64,000 nt of DNA, taken from NCBI GenBank assembly GCA_944548615.1, contig OX155973.1:8235910-8299909 (forward strand), read 5' to 3'. Source of the DNA: Micropterix aruncella. Its lineage: Eukaryota; Arthropoda; Insecta; Lepidoptera; Micropterigidae. Under the pieces are notes generated by a model. That model was not told the origin of the DNA and ran no database searches. It worked only from the letters and a program-made list of their open reading frames with translations. The stretch's first letter is position 1. Each line of letters opens with the position of its first letter. Position numbers and translations under genes: made by a program. Below, in pieces: positions 11,251 to 22,990 of the stretch.

Positions 11251-11872
11251 TTGAAATTTTACACATTGTACGGAATGAATAACAGTTATGGATAGCGCAG
11301 CTGTCAAACAATAAGATCGCCGCGATAGCCATCTAGAAAGTGACCAATGTTCCCAAAATGACCAATTTCGATTTTTCGATTTTCAGTTGATTCTGTGAGT
11401 TTTTCCTAAATATGTTTTTTTGTAAACCACCCAATCAAGCCAAACAAAATAAAAGAAAAATAATTCAAAACGGTCGAGTCATTTCCGAGATCCCGAGACT
11501 AAAGCACGGCGATTCATTTTTATAAATAAGATATGGGGGCCGGCCGAAACGGTTACTCGCGGATCTGTCAAACAACGCAAAGTGCCTATAGGCACTGTTG
11601 GCGTACGACGGGTTAAGCAACAGTAATGGACACAACACCTCAGAAGAAGCAGCACCATGCAATATAAACGAAGAGAGAAAAACAGTTTTTCTCATACTTT
11701 CACCGGTTTAATAGGCAGGTGTTTTTCGCGCGTATTCGACGCTATAGCCGTGTCGGTCGAAGGACAATTCTCGTATAATCGACGAAACAATGGAAACATA
11801 CACACGATCCTCTTAGGACGAAAATTGAATGAACGATTCATAACTACCGGCTTTTGTGATGATTGCTAATGA

Positions 11873-12502
11873 GTTTGTGAGGGACCACCCCTCACAAGAC
11901 TCCAAATTATTCGATGTGAGGTGGTGGTGTCAACTTACGAGTTATCTCCGTATTTAAGGGCGGTTTTGATGAAGCAGAAGATATTTATTAATTGAATCGA
12001 TCGAATACTGCCAGTTATATAACGCTTGCCGAATTACGAGTGCCCGGATTATTTATCGAGACGCGAGGGTTGCGCGACGGAGGTTTATGCAGGAATAGTG
12101 GATGAGGATTGTGCGTGTGCAGGAGGAGTATCTAGGAGTATCTTGTACTGGACACGGGTCGAGTCTGTGGGATTACAGACTGATGCTTCGATTCTCAGGG
12201 AGAATGAGGAAAGGAAACCATGGAGCCGGATTCATTGACCTAACTCATGAGAGAGAGTGCCGAATATGCCGTCGCAACCTTGGGGGAAGGTGATCACTCG
12301 GGGAATGATAATTTGGTTGCTTTTTGGCCGGTTTATATAGGCCGTGGAATGATGCAGTTCGAAATATTCTGAGTAAAAGTATTGTTTCATCGTGATAATT
12401 CATAGCTGCACGAGTCAAAATAATAGCTGAATTGTGTCAGTGGATTTCACTGGAAATCGATGCATTTGTTGATCGTATGTAGTGGACTTAAGGTCCGTTA
12501 CA
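11873..12502 (+). repeat. LTR-like repeat with terminal hairpins, copy 2
   Basis: Starts TTTGTGAGGGACCACCCCTC and ends GGTCCGTTACA. It belongs to the subfamily of 47821-48529: they share GTCGAGTCTGTGGGA-like and CATTTCACTGGAAA-like blocks. Both ends can fold. No gene. Confidence 0.5.
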
Positions 12503-13392
12503 AGTGAATAATATCCTTGTAATGCGTATAGGTACTCATTAGGGTCCTAATCATTGGCGTCGGAGGACGGAAGCTGATGAGAGAGGGCAAAGTATTTTTT
12601 TGTATTTTTAGTGTTTTAAAACGTATTTTGTATTATATTATATTTTATATTATAGCTCTGATTAAGATTTAAAGTTATATTTTTAAAGCATTGACGATTT
12701 TATTTATGTGTTTGACTACATTTTAACACTTTCTAAATATAATTTTAGAAATATAATTCAGATATTTGTTAATTTGAAATACTTTTGACTATTTTAAACT
12801 AGATTTTTCATTATAACTCCATCCATAATCTCTATTTTTCTCAATTATATTTCATGGTTTTTTGTCTTAACTTGAAATCTTTTGTTTTTTTCTTGAATTA
12901 AAAACACAAGTAAAACTATTTTCTGGTAATCCTGCCTTAGTACTGCCCTACGCCTAGTTAGGTGGCGTTGCCGTAGTGATAATGATGTCAGTGTGATTTC
13001 TTGTTTGCTACTGGTCCGATAACGAATAATTTATAATACTGCAATAATGTGAATCTCGTGCTTTACTGTCTGTCTGAAAATAACATAAAAGCCTTTCTAA
13101 TTTTTATTTATTTAATCGTTTTATTTTCTGTGTTTATTTAGCGGTAAAAGTGAAAACCATTTCCTTGGAGTCTGGGAGAAAATATCTGAGAAATTTTGGG
13201 AAACGTCAGTCGTAGACTATCGAAGACTATGTTAGACAAAATAAATGAACAAACTTGGATTTTACCGCGTGAGTTTTAAAGCACCTCACTTTTCGGATGT
13301 AATCAGCCTTATTAATAAATGCGATAGATAGAACTAATAATAAAATATTAATTATGTTGTCATAGGTTACATTTACATTATTGGGTTGTTAT
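12503..13392. other. AT-rich sequence without recognised gene
   Basis: No ORF or exon seen. A short piece at about 13253-13300 resembles the 3' end of the Penelope-like elements (TTTTACCGCGTGAGTTTTAA). Confidence 0.4.
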
Positions 13393-13400
13393 AATTAATC

Positions 13401-13767
13401 TAGGGATGTAACGATACATAATATTGCCGAGACGATACCGATACCGATTACTTTAGTAAATAATCGTCAATACCGATTACCGATATCGATGGCTTAGTAG
13501 ATAATTAAGAAAGCAAAGTTTTTTCAAATTATTTACAGATAATCTGTTACGTAAATCATTTTGTATAAGACCTGGTAGTTGAAAAAGACGCCCTGAGGCA
13601 ACTGAGCTCAGTTGATAAGTATTTTTGTGCAAGCGCGCGTGCCGTCGCTTCACGCGCTTTTCGAACTGTTTGATATCGGTTGTATATAATCGGCGATGCC
13701 GATATATCAGCCTGCCGATTATATCGGCCGATATTTCGGTATTGAAATCGGAATCGTAACATCCCTA
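13401..13767. mobile_element. hAT MITE with perfect 8 bp target duplication
   Basis: 367 bp. Ends TAGGGATGTAACGAT and, inverted, ATCGTAACATCCCTA. The flanks 13393-13400 and 13768-13775 are both AATTAATC, the 8 bp duplication of hAT elements. Interior rich in CCGATATCG-type palindromes; non-coding. Confidence 0.92.
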
Positions 13768-13914
13768 AATTAATCAGTCCTTTATATTAAAAAAAAACAT
13801 TCATTATCAATATTATTATATTTTTTTATTAGTTTCACAGTCAATGCTATCACCACCTGCATTTCACCGGCGCAGAAGGGTTACTGAATCGTACTACGGA
13901 TTTGAGCAATCTAA

Positions 13915-14574
13915 TCTGTACTAATATTATAAAGAGGTAATGTTTGTGAGGTTGCAAATCCGACTACCTCGAAAAAAGAAAAGACTTTTTCGTGGTAGTC
14001 GGATTTACAAAGTAAGCCAGAGAAAAAACGGTCGAACGGAACGTTCCTAACTAGCGCTGCCTTAACGATGAGAGATATATGATTAAGTTCTAGAGAAAAG
14101 TTGTAGAGCTTGATAATGCCTACAAAAAAGTCTAAATTTTATATTTAAGTCACAAAAAGTAGTTTTTTATAGGTATTTAAAAAATAATTTAAAGCGTTAG
14201 GTCATGTTTATTGGTCATATTATCAACAATTATGAATTCATATCAAAATAAGTAAATTTATCGTCTCAAGTGTTTAAAACAAAAGACTTTTCGCTTTTAC
14301 TGCATATAATTTCCCTTTTACTTCATCAATGGTTAAAGAGATAAGACACTCACAAATAAGACACTCACTAGAAGACACTCACAAATAACGGTAATATAGT
14401 CAAATTGGCATGCAAATACATACATACATATGCAGTAAAAATATAACCCTTCTTTTGGCAGTCAGGAAATAAATCATAGCACTCAGTACTAAGCGAACCA
14501 CACTCATAATTTTATCAGTATCATAATTAAGTAAAAAGTTTTACCGCCCAACGAAGTGGGCACTGGTCAGCTAG
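13915..14574 (+). mobile_element. Non-autonomous Helitron (long form)
   Basis: 5' TCTGTACTAATATTATAAAG, 3' GTGGGCACTGGTCAGCTAG. Same family as 20656-21521 and 63153-63911, with fragments at 55250 and 59887. Shares AAAGACTTTTTCGTGGTAGT and CCGCCCAACGAAGTGGGCAC. Non-coding. Confidence 0.85.
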
Positions 14575-14787
14575 TACCATATATAATTAATGCTAAGGTA
14601 AGAGAAATAAAATAATCTTGGATAGGGATTTTTTAAATTAAAAGTATTAGCTTAAATTTTACAATTCGATACGGGTTTCCAATGTAATATTTTAAGTAGA
14701 GACAGAAATCTTTAGGATTAAAGAAAAAGGATATCAAGCGTACTAAAGCTGTAATAACGCCCATTCACACGTAACCGATTCAATATG

Positions 14788-15735
14788 AAATGAAATGAAA
14801 AATCTCTTTATTGCACGATAAAAACACCTAACGTCAAATGGCGGACCTTCCAGTCGCCCGACATATTGATAAAAGAAGTGGCGGCAAGATTAGATCACTA
14901 TAAAATACGATATTCTTTAAAATAAAATCTAAATTATAAGGAATTTTATGCATTTTATACATATCTAAAACAAACAGCCAGTAAATAAATCAATATTGGA
15001 ATAGGACATAAATACATATACATACACAATAATATATTAATATATAAATAAATAGGCTCTAAAAATATGGTAAGGAAAGGAACGGAATAAGGGAAAGATT
15101 AGGATTTGTGGATTATATTTATTGTAAAAATAAGTCGATCTTACTAAGCAACATATTGTGATTCACCATATCGAACACTTTTGAGAGATCGCAGAAGACC
15201 GTGCCTGAATAAAGTTACGCGTCAACGTTACTGTACATTGTTGATAAAATATTATGCAGTGCATCTATTGTCCCTTTATTTCTCCTAAAACCAAATTGAG
15301 TTTTTGATATAAATGTCTTTATTTTCTAGATATTTGACTAACCTGATATTACCTATTTTCTCAGGAATTTTTGAAAAAACCGACAGTAGAGCTATTGGTC
15401 TGTAGTTGCCAATATCAGTTTTCTGGCCTTTTTTATATAATGGAACAATATTTGCAATTTTAAATTGCTCCGGGAAAACACCATCTCTCAGAGAAAAACT
15501 CTGTTTCAATGGTAATATCATCAACCCCAGAAGATTTTGTGATTTTCATTGAGTTGACAATTTTTGTGATCTCAACTGCATCGGTTGGTTGCATAAAGAA
15601 AATATTGCGGCTGTAACAAATACTGTGTCCGCCTACCTGACTGGGTGTCGTGTTAGAATTGTTGACTTGCCCGATTTGGGAAAAATAACTATTATAGTGG
15701 TCGCAATCGTTCCTGACATTCCGTGTCGTTAAACG
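14788..15735 (-). mobile_element. LINE (CR1/Jockey-like), deleted copy
   Basis: 3' end at 14788 with tail CATTTCATTTCATATT after the signal AATAAAGAG; the same tail type recurs near 39670. The RT palm remnant lies at the right end; most of the C-terminal coding part is missing. Confidence 0.75.
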
Positions 15736-15744
15736 TGCGAGCAC
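15130..15744 (-). pseudogene. LINE reverse transcriptase remnant
   Basis: Frames read ITKIVNSMKITKSSGVDDIT (finger block before the RT), FKIANIVPLYKKGQKTDIGN and YRPIALLSVFSKIPEK, and further left FGFRRNKG-like and AFDMV-like pieces in other frames. At least three frame breaks. It is the same family as the copy at 17085-18560. Confidence 0.75.
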
Positions 15745-16195
15745 GACAGCACATCACTTTTCTCCCTCGCACAAGATATAGAGATCGCTATCCCCGGCCA
15801 CGCCTCACTATCGATATCGATGCATTCGCTATTCGTATAAGCGTGTGCAAACAGATGTTTAAAAAGAGATTAAAAAGCTACCTGTTGGACGTTTATAGTG
15901 ACATTAGTGGTCATAATTAAAATTGTTATAGGTAGGTATGTTTCTATCATTTAAGCTTGTAGCAATACTGGTCTAATTTAAGCCTGTAGTAAGACCAGTA
16001 GTAATACTGCTGTGCATTGTTTTTTTATATTATTAAGATAAGATTTCTTTATGTATTTTTATTTATGTAAGACTAGTGTAGTGTAAGAGTTTGTCTCGCC
16101 AACAAACTGTATACCAGTTTGGCGAGATTGTAATATTTAAAAAAATGTATCTTTTCCTTTGAATAAATTTAATAATAAAAAAAATAAAAAAAATG
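15740..16195 (+). mobile_element. LINE 3' fragment
   Basis: The end of a LINE ORF (MFKKRLKSYLLDVYSDISG then stop at 15920), a 3' UTR and an A-rich tail near 16170-16195. The frame upstream of 15840 is less certain. Confidence 0.5.
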
Positions 16196-16305
16196 GATTT
16201 TCGATATTGATATGGTCGGATACATAGTAATATTTGACAGTACTTAAATGAAAAATGAAATAATTTAAACAGGCAGGTAGGAAACCGAAGGGGTTGTCAA
16301 ACTTC

Positions 16306-16591
16306 GGCCCATGTGTTAGGTTAGGTCGCCTGATCTTACATTGTAAGGATCCGGGTTCGATTCCCGGCTGGGTCACTATTTTACATTGGGATAAAACTAA
16401 CGGAATTGCATTTTCAATTCTGTCGGTCGAATGTCATAACAAGACACACACTTACACACATGTTACATGCACACATACATATAAACACTTCATATTAGGG
16501 TTGATTGTAAGAGATTGTCTTATGATAATAAACGCGCCCATTGTGAAATTTCACAATAAAGAGTAGAAACAAACCAACAAACAAAACAAAT
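16306..16591 (+). mobile_element. tRNA-derived SINE, copy 1
   Basis: A degenerate tRNA-like head to about 16375 with intact B box GGTTCGATTCC, then a unique body and tail AATAAAGAGTAGAAACAAAC. The body matches 58249-58496 closely. Not a functional tRNA: the acceptor and D-arm are eroded. Confidence 0.8.
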
Positions 16592-17084
16592 TACTTTCTT
16601 GTATGTATTTATAATATATTAGGATGTTCAGGGTAGTCCAAAACAACTAAATGAACTTAGCACGCAAACCATAAGAGATTCATTGCCAGTCCTGTAAATA
16701 CACCCTCAATAAAGGGAGTTACTCTCTGGAAGGGTTTCAAATGTTACGCCAAAGGTTCAAATCAAATCAAATCGCATTTATTGTCTTCAAAAAACTTTAC
16801 ATAGTTGTTTAGACATTTTATATAGCCGCTTAATGTTAAAATAATTTTAAAATGTATACTAAATATTTCATTAGAGACTCACCAAATAATTGAGTTATAT
16901 TAGATATTTATAACTACAGATAGTCATGAAATTATAATATTAAAATTAAATGGTCCTGTAAGTAAGAATTATAATTGATTATGGGAGACAATTAGAAATA
17001 ATAGTAATAATATAATAATCAATAAAATGGTACAAATGTCAAGTTAAATCAAAAAAATCGAGATCGAAATTGTCAGTAATCTAA

Positions 17085-17590
17085 TTATAATTCGTTAATA
17101 TTATATAATTCTCTCGCAATAAGGTAGCCTTTTAATTTCGATTTAAATTGGGTGATTTTTCCGTTTCTACATATACTTTTGATATTCTCAGGCAGTTTAT
17201 TGTAACACGCCATTTCAATGTAATTTGGATCCCTTTTGAATAATTCCAGAGATGGACGGGGTAATGCTAAATTGTGCCTACATCTGGTGAAATGCGAGTG
17301 AATTTCTTTTAGGGTCTTCATTTTTCCTTTGTTTTTTAATATTAATTTTATGCATTCAAATATGTATAGTGGCGGTGGCGTTAGAATACTGAGATGGTGG
17401 CGTTAGAATACTGAGATTTTTGAAGTGACCACGACATGATTCATTATGTTTAAGGTTTATCAATATTCTTATGGCTCGTGTTTGGAGAGAGAAAATATGT
17501 TGCCTTAAAACTACTGTACACTGTGTCCAGAAGGGAATCCCGTAACGAAGAATTGACTCGAAATAGGCTAAGTATATTATTTTGGTGTGT
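17085..17590 (-). pseudogene. LINE RT C-terminal domain, frameshifted
   Basis: Separate frames give YGIPFWTQCTVV, LQTRAIRILINLKHNESC and, from 17321, SHFTRCRHNLALPRPSLELF and NKLPENIKS. It continues the RT at 17591 with at least two frameshifts. Confidence 0.75.
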
Positions 17591-18319
17591 TTAACACTGA
17601 TCAGTTTCCTTATTTGCCTTAGTAAGAAACAGGCGCTGGAAAGTCGGTCGCTTAATTCCTCTCTTAACTACATTCTCTATTTTGGCATCTGCAAAGCTTA
17701 TGCTGGTGTCATCTGCATACAAAGTTATATTTGAGTGAGCTACTATAGATGGGAGATCATTAACATATAGAATACAAAGGGTTGGTCCCAGGATGCTTCC
17801 CTGAGGAACACCGCTCTTCGTTTCACACTCATCGGAAATGGTTCTCTTCAATACGCCACCTGTGCAGTCGTCTAATTGTACAACTTGTTTTCTTTTTGAG
17901 AGATAGCTGCTGAACCGTTTTAAGCTATTTCCTCGGATTCCATATCTGTCGAGTTTAGTTAGCAGTGTTTGATGGTCTACCATATCGAACGCTTTTGATA
18001 AAACGCAAAAAACGGTACTTAAGTAAAGTTTATTATCCATGTCATTGTACATTTTTCTCAGAACGTTGTTCAGTGCATCGATTGTACCTTTATTTCTTCT
18101 GAAACCGAACTGAGATTTTGTTAGAATATTTTTATTTTCTATGTATTTTAACAACCTTGAATTTACTATTTCTTCAAGCACTTTGGAAAAAACAGGTAGC
18201 AACGCTATTGGTCTGTAGTTGCCCAGTTTTTCATTCACGACTTGCCATAGTGCTTTAGTATTGTTTTTGGAATTCAATATATTTTTTCTGATACTGTTTC
18301 TTTTAGCATTTCTTATCAC
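17591..18319 (-). pseudogene. LINE reverse transcriptase
   Basis: Open for 242 codons. RT blocks in order: NYRPIALLPVFSKVLEEIVN, FGFRRNKGTIDAL, AFDMVDHQTLLTKL, KSGVPQGSILGPTLCILYVN and the catalytic LYADDTS. The text before NYRPIALL (WQVVNEKLG) normally lies well upstream, so about 100 codons have been removed in frame. The frame degrades after IENVVKRG. Confidence 0.88.
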
Positions 18320-18739
18320 TCGCCTATGTACTATTTCGTACCTATTTATGTACCCTGAAACATATTAATTATTGCATTCAAATTGGCGAAGATATCGAAG
18401 AAAGCGCAGATTTTTGGCAGACTATTTTAATCCTTTCGATAACCAAGATTTTACATGACTAGATTGTTTTGCCTTAATGACTCTAACTGGAAAACTGTTG
18501 TCGAAATGAAATTTAAAGCTATTGAAAAATATAATAAACAGATCATTAGCGTTTTCGTTTTTGGTATTTGTTTTTTTTTTTGTACTTTTTGAATGATTGC
18601 TTAAAAGTGGATAACGAGCTAGCGCCTAAATTAGCCGGAGGAAGCAAATTTCATAGTCGAGCTGCATGTAAATAGTAGGAGTAAGACAAATATGTGGTTT
18701 TGTGATTTGGGATACTTAGAGTATTACTCTGGCTAGAAC

Positions 18740-18870
18740 AAAGTGCGACTGTAGAGATGTAGACTTGTAGAGACTTGACTTTGTAGAGACTACTTGACAC
18801 TTTGTAGAGACTTGTGTGTGTAGAGACACACGACTTTGTAGAATCTTGACATGACTCTGTGGGGACTACG
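18740..18870 (+). repeat. Degenerate short tandem repeat
   Basis: Imperfect repeats of TTGTAGAGACTTGACT, six to seven units. Confidence 0.6.
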
Positions 18871-18879
18871 TCACAATAT

Positions 18880-19468
18880 TATAAATAATTCATTTGCCCG
18901 CCAGAAAGCATTTCAAATTTTTCCCCCGCGCAGTGTTAACACGCGCGAAGTAATTTTTGAAGTCAGATAAATTGTCAAGTAGCTTTTTCGAATGCACATA
19001 GTGTAAACACCGCGAGCGAGCCCATACACGGAGACTCGCTAAGCTATCATCATCACCCAAACTAGACACTGTATTTTTACTTTCGTCGCGCATTTTCAGT
19101 AACCGACATTTGCCACGCATGCAAACGGCGACCATTCTCTACAACGGGTCGCAAAGTCGCTAAGAAGGGGATCCTTATTATCTCCACAGTGGTAACGGTA
19201 AAGGCGTAACCAAATCACCTCTAAACCGGTGACCCCTCTAAAACTTCCCAACTCGGTAAAAGCCTTGTCGTGGTAGGAGGGAGATATAAGGCTGTATAAG
19301 ACATTGTATAGAAGTGAAAGGATGTGCGAATTTCTCCAGTTCTTATCCAAAGCCATTGCAAATTTGCGCGGTACTACGAAACATAATCACATTTCCGCAG
19401 ATTGAATCTGTATCTAATGCAAACGTTCTGTAGGCGCTCGAGCGTTTCCAGACTGAACTCGGTGAGGT
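18880..19468. other. Sequence without assigned gene
   Basis: Minus-strand frames at 18890-19356 have no recognised domain. GC content is a little higher than the surroundings, suggesting an old repeat. Confidence 0.3.
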
Positions 19469-19556
19469 GGGAGCTAATGTGCCTTTTGCTGAGTTGGCCA
19501 CGATGACCCATTTTGTTCAGGGTTGGTCACACTTACGGGTCAACACCTATCCGGAA
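19469..19556 (-). repeat. Family A retroposon, terminal fragment
   Basis: Reverse copy of the end ACCCGTGAGTGTGACC...GCCCATTAGCTCCC. Next to AGPAT exon 2 (110 bp away). Confidence 0.7.
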
Positions 19557-19665
19557 TCAGTAATACTTTTGTTTTTAATCTAACAAAAGGATTAATGATT
19601 CCCAAATGTGGTTTTATAGACAAATTGAAACTAAAAATATAAAGAAAAAAAACATGTAACCATAC

Positions 19666-19796
19666 CCATTAAGTCTATGATAGACTGGTGATTGGCCACA
19701 ATGACGGCTTCCTGAAGCTTCAGGTGATGTTTTCCTCTCACAGACCATTGAAGCTTTAGCGGTCTCGCTACGAATTGATAGACTGCGGCAGTATAT
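19666..19796 (-). CDS. Agpat: AGPAT-like acyltransferase, exon 2 with NHX4D motif
   Basis: Follows acceptor TTTTTTTTCTATTTTTTAG; its first base completes the Leu codon of exon 1. It then encodes 43 residues including QWSVRGKHHL and VIVANHQSIIDLM. In the assembled protein His100 and Asp105 form the NHX4D catalytic block I of glycerolipid acyltransferases; the preceding VRG-x-HHL resembles animal AGPAT1. The 3' end is uncertain: donors GTATGG (used here), GTTACA five bases on, or GTTTTT twelve bases on are possible. Later exons (FPEGTR block) were not found to the left, so they are probably beyond base 1 or hidden among the repeats. The intron to exon 1 is 4.4 kb. Confidence 0.72.
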
Positions 19797-19906
19797 CTAA
19801 AAAATAGAAAAAAAATACATAAATGACTATATTATTACTAGAATCATAGAATTGCTTAAACAGCGATACAAGGTTATTAATTTGCAATTAGTTAAACCTC
19901 ATAAAA

Positions 19907-20318
19907 CAACTAGAGCTGTCAACTACAACGGACGAACCCGTCACATCAGGAAGTTTTAACGATATTAGATCGTTCTGTATCCCGTGAGGTGAGCGCATGG
20001 GACTTGGGACGAGAAATAATCTACTGTCTAATATATTTACGACACTCGCCTGTCAGAGGCCAACACCTTACGGCGAGGCACCGGAAAAGGTTGACTACCA
20101 GTTTGGAAGGATATCTCTGGAGATAATAACTTTCAGGATACCTTCAGCCTCCTGACTGGTTACAGTATCGAGGTCGCTTGCGCGGTCCTCTCCGTTATGT
20201 AGCGGTGATACGGTGTCTACCGAATCTATCGGCTCGGTTGTTCACCCGGGATCGGGTGGCCGAATTATTGCTTCAAGAGCAGTTGCCGTAAGGTTAACAT
20301 CTACCCCCTTTTAGTACT
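19907..20318. repeat. Family A retroposon, truncated
   Basis: Starts CAACTAGAGCTGTCAACTAC and stops after CAGTTGCCGTAAGG, missing the last 250 bp found in full copies. The loss is always from this side. Confidence 0.8.
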
Positions 20319-20344
20319 TGACTGTTAACTAAAAGTTTGATAAG

Positions 20345-20440
20345 CATTTGAGCGTAATGCGACATCTAGCGGTAGGTAAAATATTGCTAATAAACGATAA
20401 TAGCGATATTTTACATTACCTCTAGATAGCACACCATGAT
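20345..20440. repeat. Foldback hairpin repeat
   Basis: GCGACATCTAGCGGTAGGTA pairs with TACATTACCTCTAGATAGC across a short loop. A second copy lies at 21963-22050. Confidence 0.6.
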
Positions 20441-20655
20441 CAGCGCCTTTTATATTATTTCTCAAAAAGTTTTTTTCCAATCCGTAAAAAAAACTCACAT
20501 TTTTTTATTAAAAGTTGCTTAGTGATTGCTCGCAATGATTCAACGTGATGCTCGCAATGATTCACCCCCTTCAAGGATGACGGGTAATTAAAACTCACTC
20601 TGTATGTGCCAAACTTTATGGTGATCGGGCCAACTGCAACTGAACTAAATTTTAA

Positions 20656-21521
20656 TCTATACTAATATTATAAAGAGGTAGAGTTTGTGAATTTGTGAGG
20701 TTGTAGGCAGTAATCTCTGGATCTACTAAACCGATTTTGAACATTATTTTACCCACAGAAAGCCACATTATTTGTGAGTGTCATAGGCTATATATTAATC
20801 CGAAAAATGAAAAGACTTTTTCGTGGTAGTCAGAATTGCAAAGTAAGTCGGAGAAAAAATGGCCGAATGAAAACGTTTCTTACGAACGCTGCCCTAACGA
20901 TGGGACGGGCCAGATTAAGTTCTAGAGAAAAGTTGTAGAGCTTCATAATGCCTACAAAAAAGTCAGCGACAGCATATGTCTAACTTTTATATTTAAGAAA
21001 AAAAAAGTAGTTTTTCATATTAAAAAAAATATTTTAAATCGTTAGGTCATGTTTATTGGTCATATTATCAACAATCATGAATTCTTATCAAAATAAGTAA
21101 ATTTATCGTCTCAAGTGTTTAAAACAAAAGACCTTTCCCTTTTACTGCATATAATTTTCCTTTTACTGCATAAATGGTTAAAGAGATAATACGATATAGG
21201 TATGGAACCGCGACCGTATCTCGGGTTGGAACTTCTGAAAGAATGGTACCAAATAATAACATTACATCTAATACAGCGAAGTTTTGAACAATTAAAATAA
21301 AATAATGTATTCAATCATAATCATTTCATTCACTCATTAGAAACCCGGTAATATAGCCAAATCGGCGAACAAATACATACATACATATCCAGTAAAAATA
21401 TAACCCTCCTTTTGGCAGTCAGGAAATAAATCATATCACACAGTACTAACCGAACCACACTCATAATTTCATCACAAGTAGACATGTTTACCGCCCAACG
21501 AAGTGGGCACGGGTCAGCTAG
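20656..21521 (+). mobile_element. Non-autonomous Helitron (long form), 866 bp
   Basis: 5' TCTATACTAATATTATAAAG preceded by A, 3' GGGCACGGGTCAGCTAG followed by T. The fullest copy of this family in the window. Lies in the AGPAT intron. Confidence 0.88.
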
Positions 21522-21784
21522 TTTACAATAAATGTGGTCTCTTGCACGTATTAAAAATTAATTAAGAATAGGTATCGCCTTAGCATTGATCCAAAACAGA
21601 TTGATGGCCACATAATAAACATTCCTTTCGGAATTTGTAAGGCCACTTGACGAAACGTGCGAGGATGATTAAGGCGCCACACACTGGCCGATAGACTATC
21701 GAACCGAGCCAAATTGAGCAACGACCAACTTTTGAATGCCCTCGGAATTACAATTGAAGGTTATCCTAAAGAGGGCTATCTACA

Positions 21785-22135
21785 GAGTGAGGTTTTAGTT
21801 ACCGGCACACTTGATGGGGATGAATCGGTAGGAGCATGTAAGCAACTTTTAATTTTTAAAAAATGGAAAAAACCAAAGATTTTTTTTTCGACCTCTTTTT
21901 GTTCTTTTTTTTTCTTGACGAATTTTTAAATTTTGTCTATTGAAAAAACGTTTGAGAAGCGTTGAGCGCAATGCGACATCTAGCGGTAGGTAAAATATCG
22001 CTAAAAAACAATATTAACGATAATTTACCTATCGTGCTCAACGCTGTTTATATTATATTTCAAAACAACAAGAATTGCTTATTTCCTTGTACTGATTCTT
22101 CCCCTTTAAGAAAGCCGGTAACTAAAAGCTCTACT
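21785..22135. repeat. Imperfect inverted repeat around a foldback unit
   Basis: GTTTTAGTTACCGGC at about 21799 is matched in reverse as GCCGGTAACTAAAAGC at about 22114, with the hairpin unit (21963-22050) between. Together they look like a small foldback element inserted at the edge of the LINE that follows. Confidence 0.5.
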
Positions 22136-22165
22136 GGTAAATGGTATGCTAGTAAAAGCTCTAAA

Positions 22166-22560
22166 TGGTATACTGATTGGTCCAAGTCGGGACTGGACGT
22201 TGCATGGCTGCGGTATATATGGAGAGCGACCAAACTTCGAAAGAAGTGTGAGCTCGGGGAGGTCCAAGCCAAGGTATACGCCATTATTGAATGTGCGGAT
22301 ATCGATCTCCATAAGAACTACGCCAACCACCGTATATATATCCACTCGGATGGCAAGGCGGCTCTTATGGCACTGGCCTCGAATACTATTAATTCAAAGC
22401 TAGTACAAAACTGCGTATCACTACTGAATTCCCTGGGCGAAAAGAACGGGGTAATTCTAAGATAAGTTGCCGGCCATGCAGGAGTCGAGGGAAGTGAAAA
22501 AGCCGACGAACTTGCTAAGACGGGAGCAAAGGGAAAGTTATACGGCCCTGAACCTTGATA
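22166..22560 (+). pseudogene. LINE RNase H domain
   Basis: YTDWSKSG (normally YTDGSK, first catalytic Asp present), GEVQAKVYAIIECADIDL (Glu region), RIYIHSDGKAALMALAS (second Asp) and, after one stop, AGHAGVEGSEKADELAKTGA (His...Asp). All four catalytic regions of a LINE RNase H are visible. One nonsense codon after GVILR at 22463 and an early deletion make it non-functional. Confidence 0.85.
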
Positions 22561-22769
22561 TGGCGTACCAAAAAGCCTTGCAAACCTAATGCTCAAACAA
22601 ATGTGTTTAGAACAATCCGTCAACCACTGGAACAACACGCCAATGTTGAATCAATCCAAAGCGCTAATTAAGGCTTACGACCTTAAGACGCCCGTTAGGC
22701 CTTATCGCTAAATAGGAACAATCTACGCATACTGGTGAGGGCGCTCACGGGGCATTGTGGACTTAACAA

Positions 22770-22990
22770 ACACATGTGCAACCTCAAGCTCCGAGACACA
22801 GGGATGTGCGGGTTCTGCCAAGAGGCCGAGAAGCTCCCATGCACCTCATGTGCGAGTGTGGCACGCTGATGCGTAAAAAATACACCCACTTGGGTGGTCA
22901 TTACCTCCAACCTGAGGAGGTAAAGCAATCTGGCGCCAAAAGCCTATTGCGGTTAGGCTTAGCGCAGGACTATAGTAGGTGGCGAACACA
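22770..22990 (+). pseudogene. LINE C-terminal zinc-binding end
   Basis: Across two frames: LTGHCGLNKHMCNLKLRD, CGFCQEAE and CASV, the CCHC-like end of RNase H LINEs. The fragment at 60390 repeats KLRDTNMCRFWEEE. Confidence 0.65.

Larger units (their letters stand above)
7016..11531 (-). mobile_element. Helitron, 4.5 kb, decayed and interrupted
   Basis: 5' end at 11531 (TCTTATTTATAAAAATGAATC), 3' end at 7016 (GGGTCATCTAG). The same termini bound the smaller copy at 25016-26249. From its 5' end it contains a SRK-coding minisatellite, an N-terminal Rep-helicase remnant, a nested 2.4 kb long-TIR element and a C-terminal helicase remnant. Without the insertion it would be about 2.1 kb, so most of the Rep and helicase coding region is deleted. 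Confidence 0.7.
16758..18580 (-). mobile_element. LINE (CR1/Jockey-like), 5'-truncated
   Basis: 3' end at 16758 with tail GATTTGATTTGATTTGAA. It contains an endonuclease-RT linker, the RT and the C-terminal domain, all broken. Near 18360-18540 the linker still reads as FIIFFNSFKFHFDNSFPVRV. Confidence 0.85.

Noticed and set aside
11054..11332. Basic nuclear protein with SRK repeats
   Set aside because: It is a translated nine-base microsatellite inside a Helitron; no independent support for expression.
1..19600. Remaining AGPAT exons (FPEGTR block) on the minus strand
   Set aside because: I searched by eye for FPEGTR- and FIDR-like coding on this strand and found none convincing; they may lie beyond the window.
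22060..22638. Minus-strand ORFs over the RNase H region
   Set aside because: Shadows of the plus-strand RNase H domain, whose catalytic motifs are clear.
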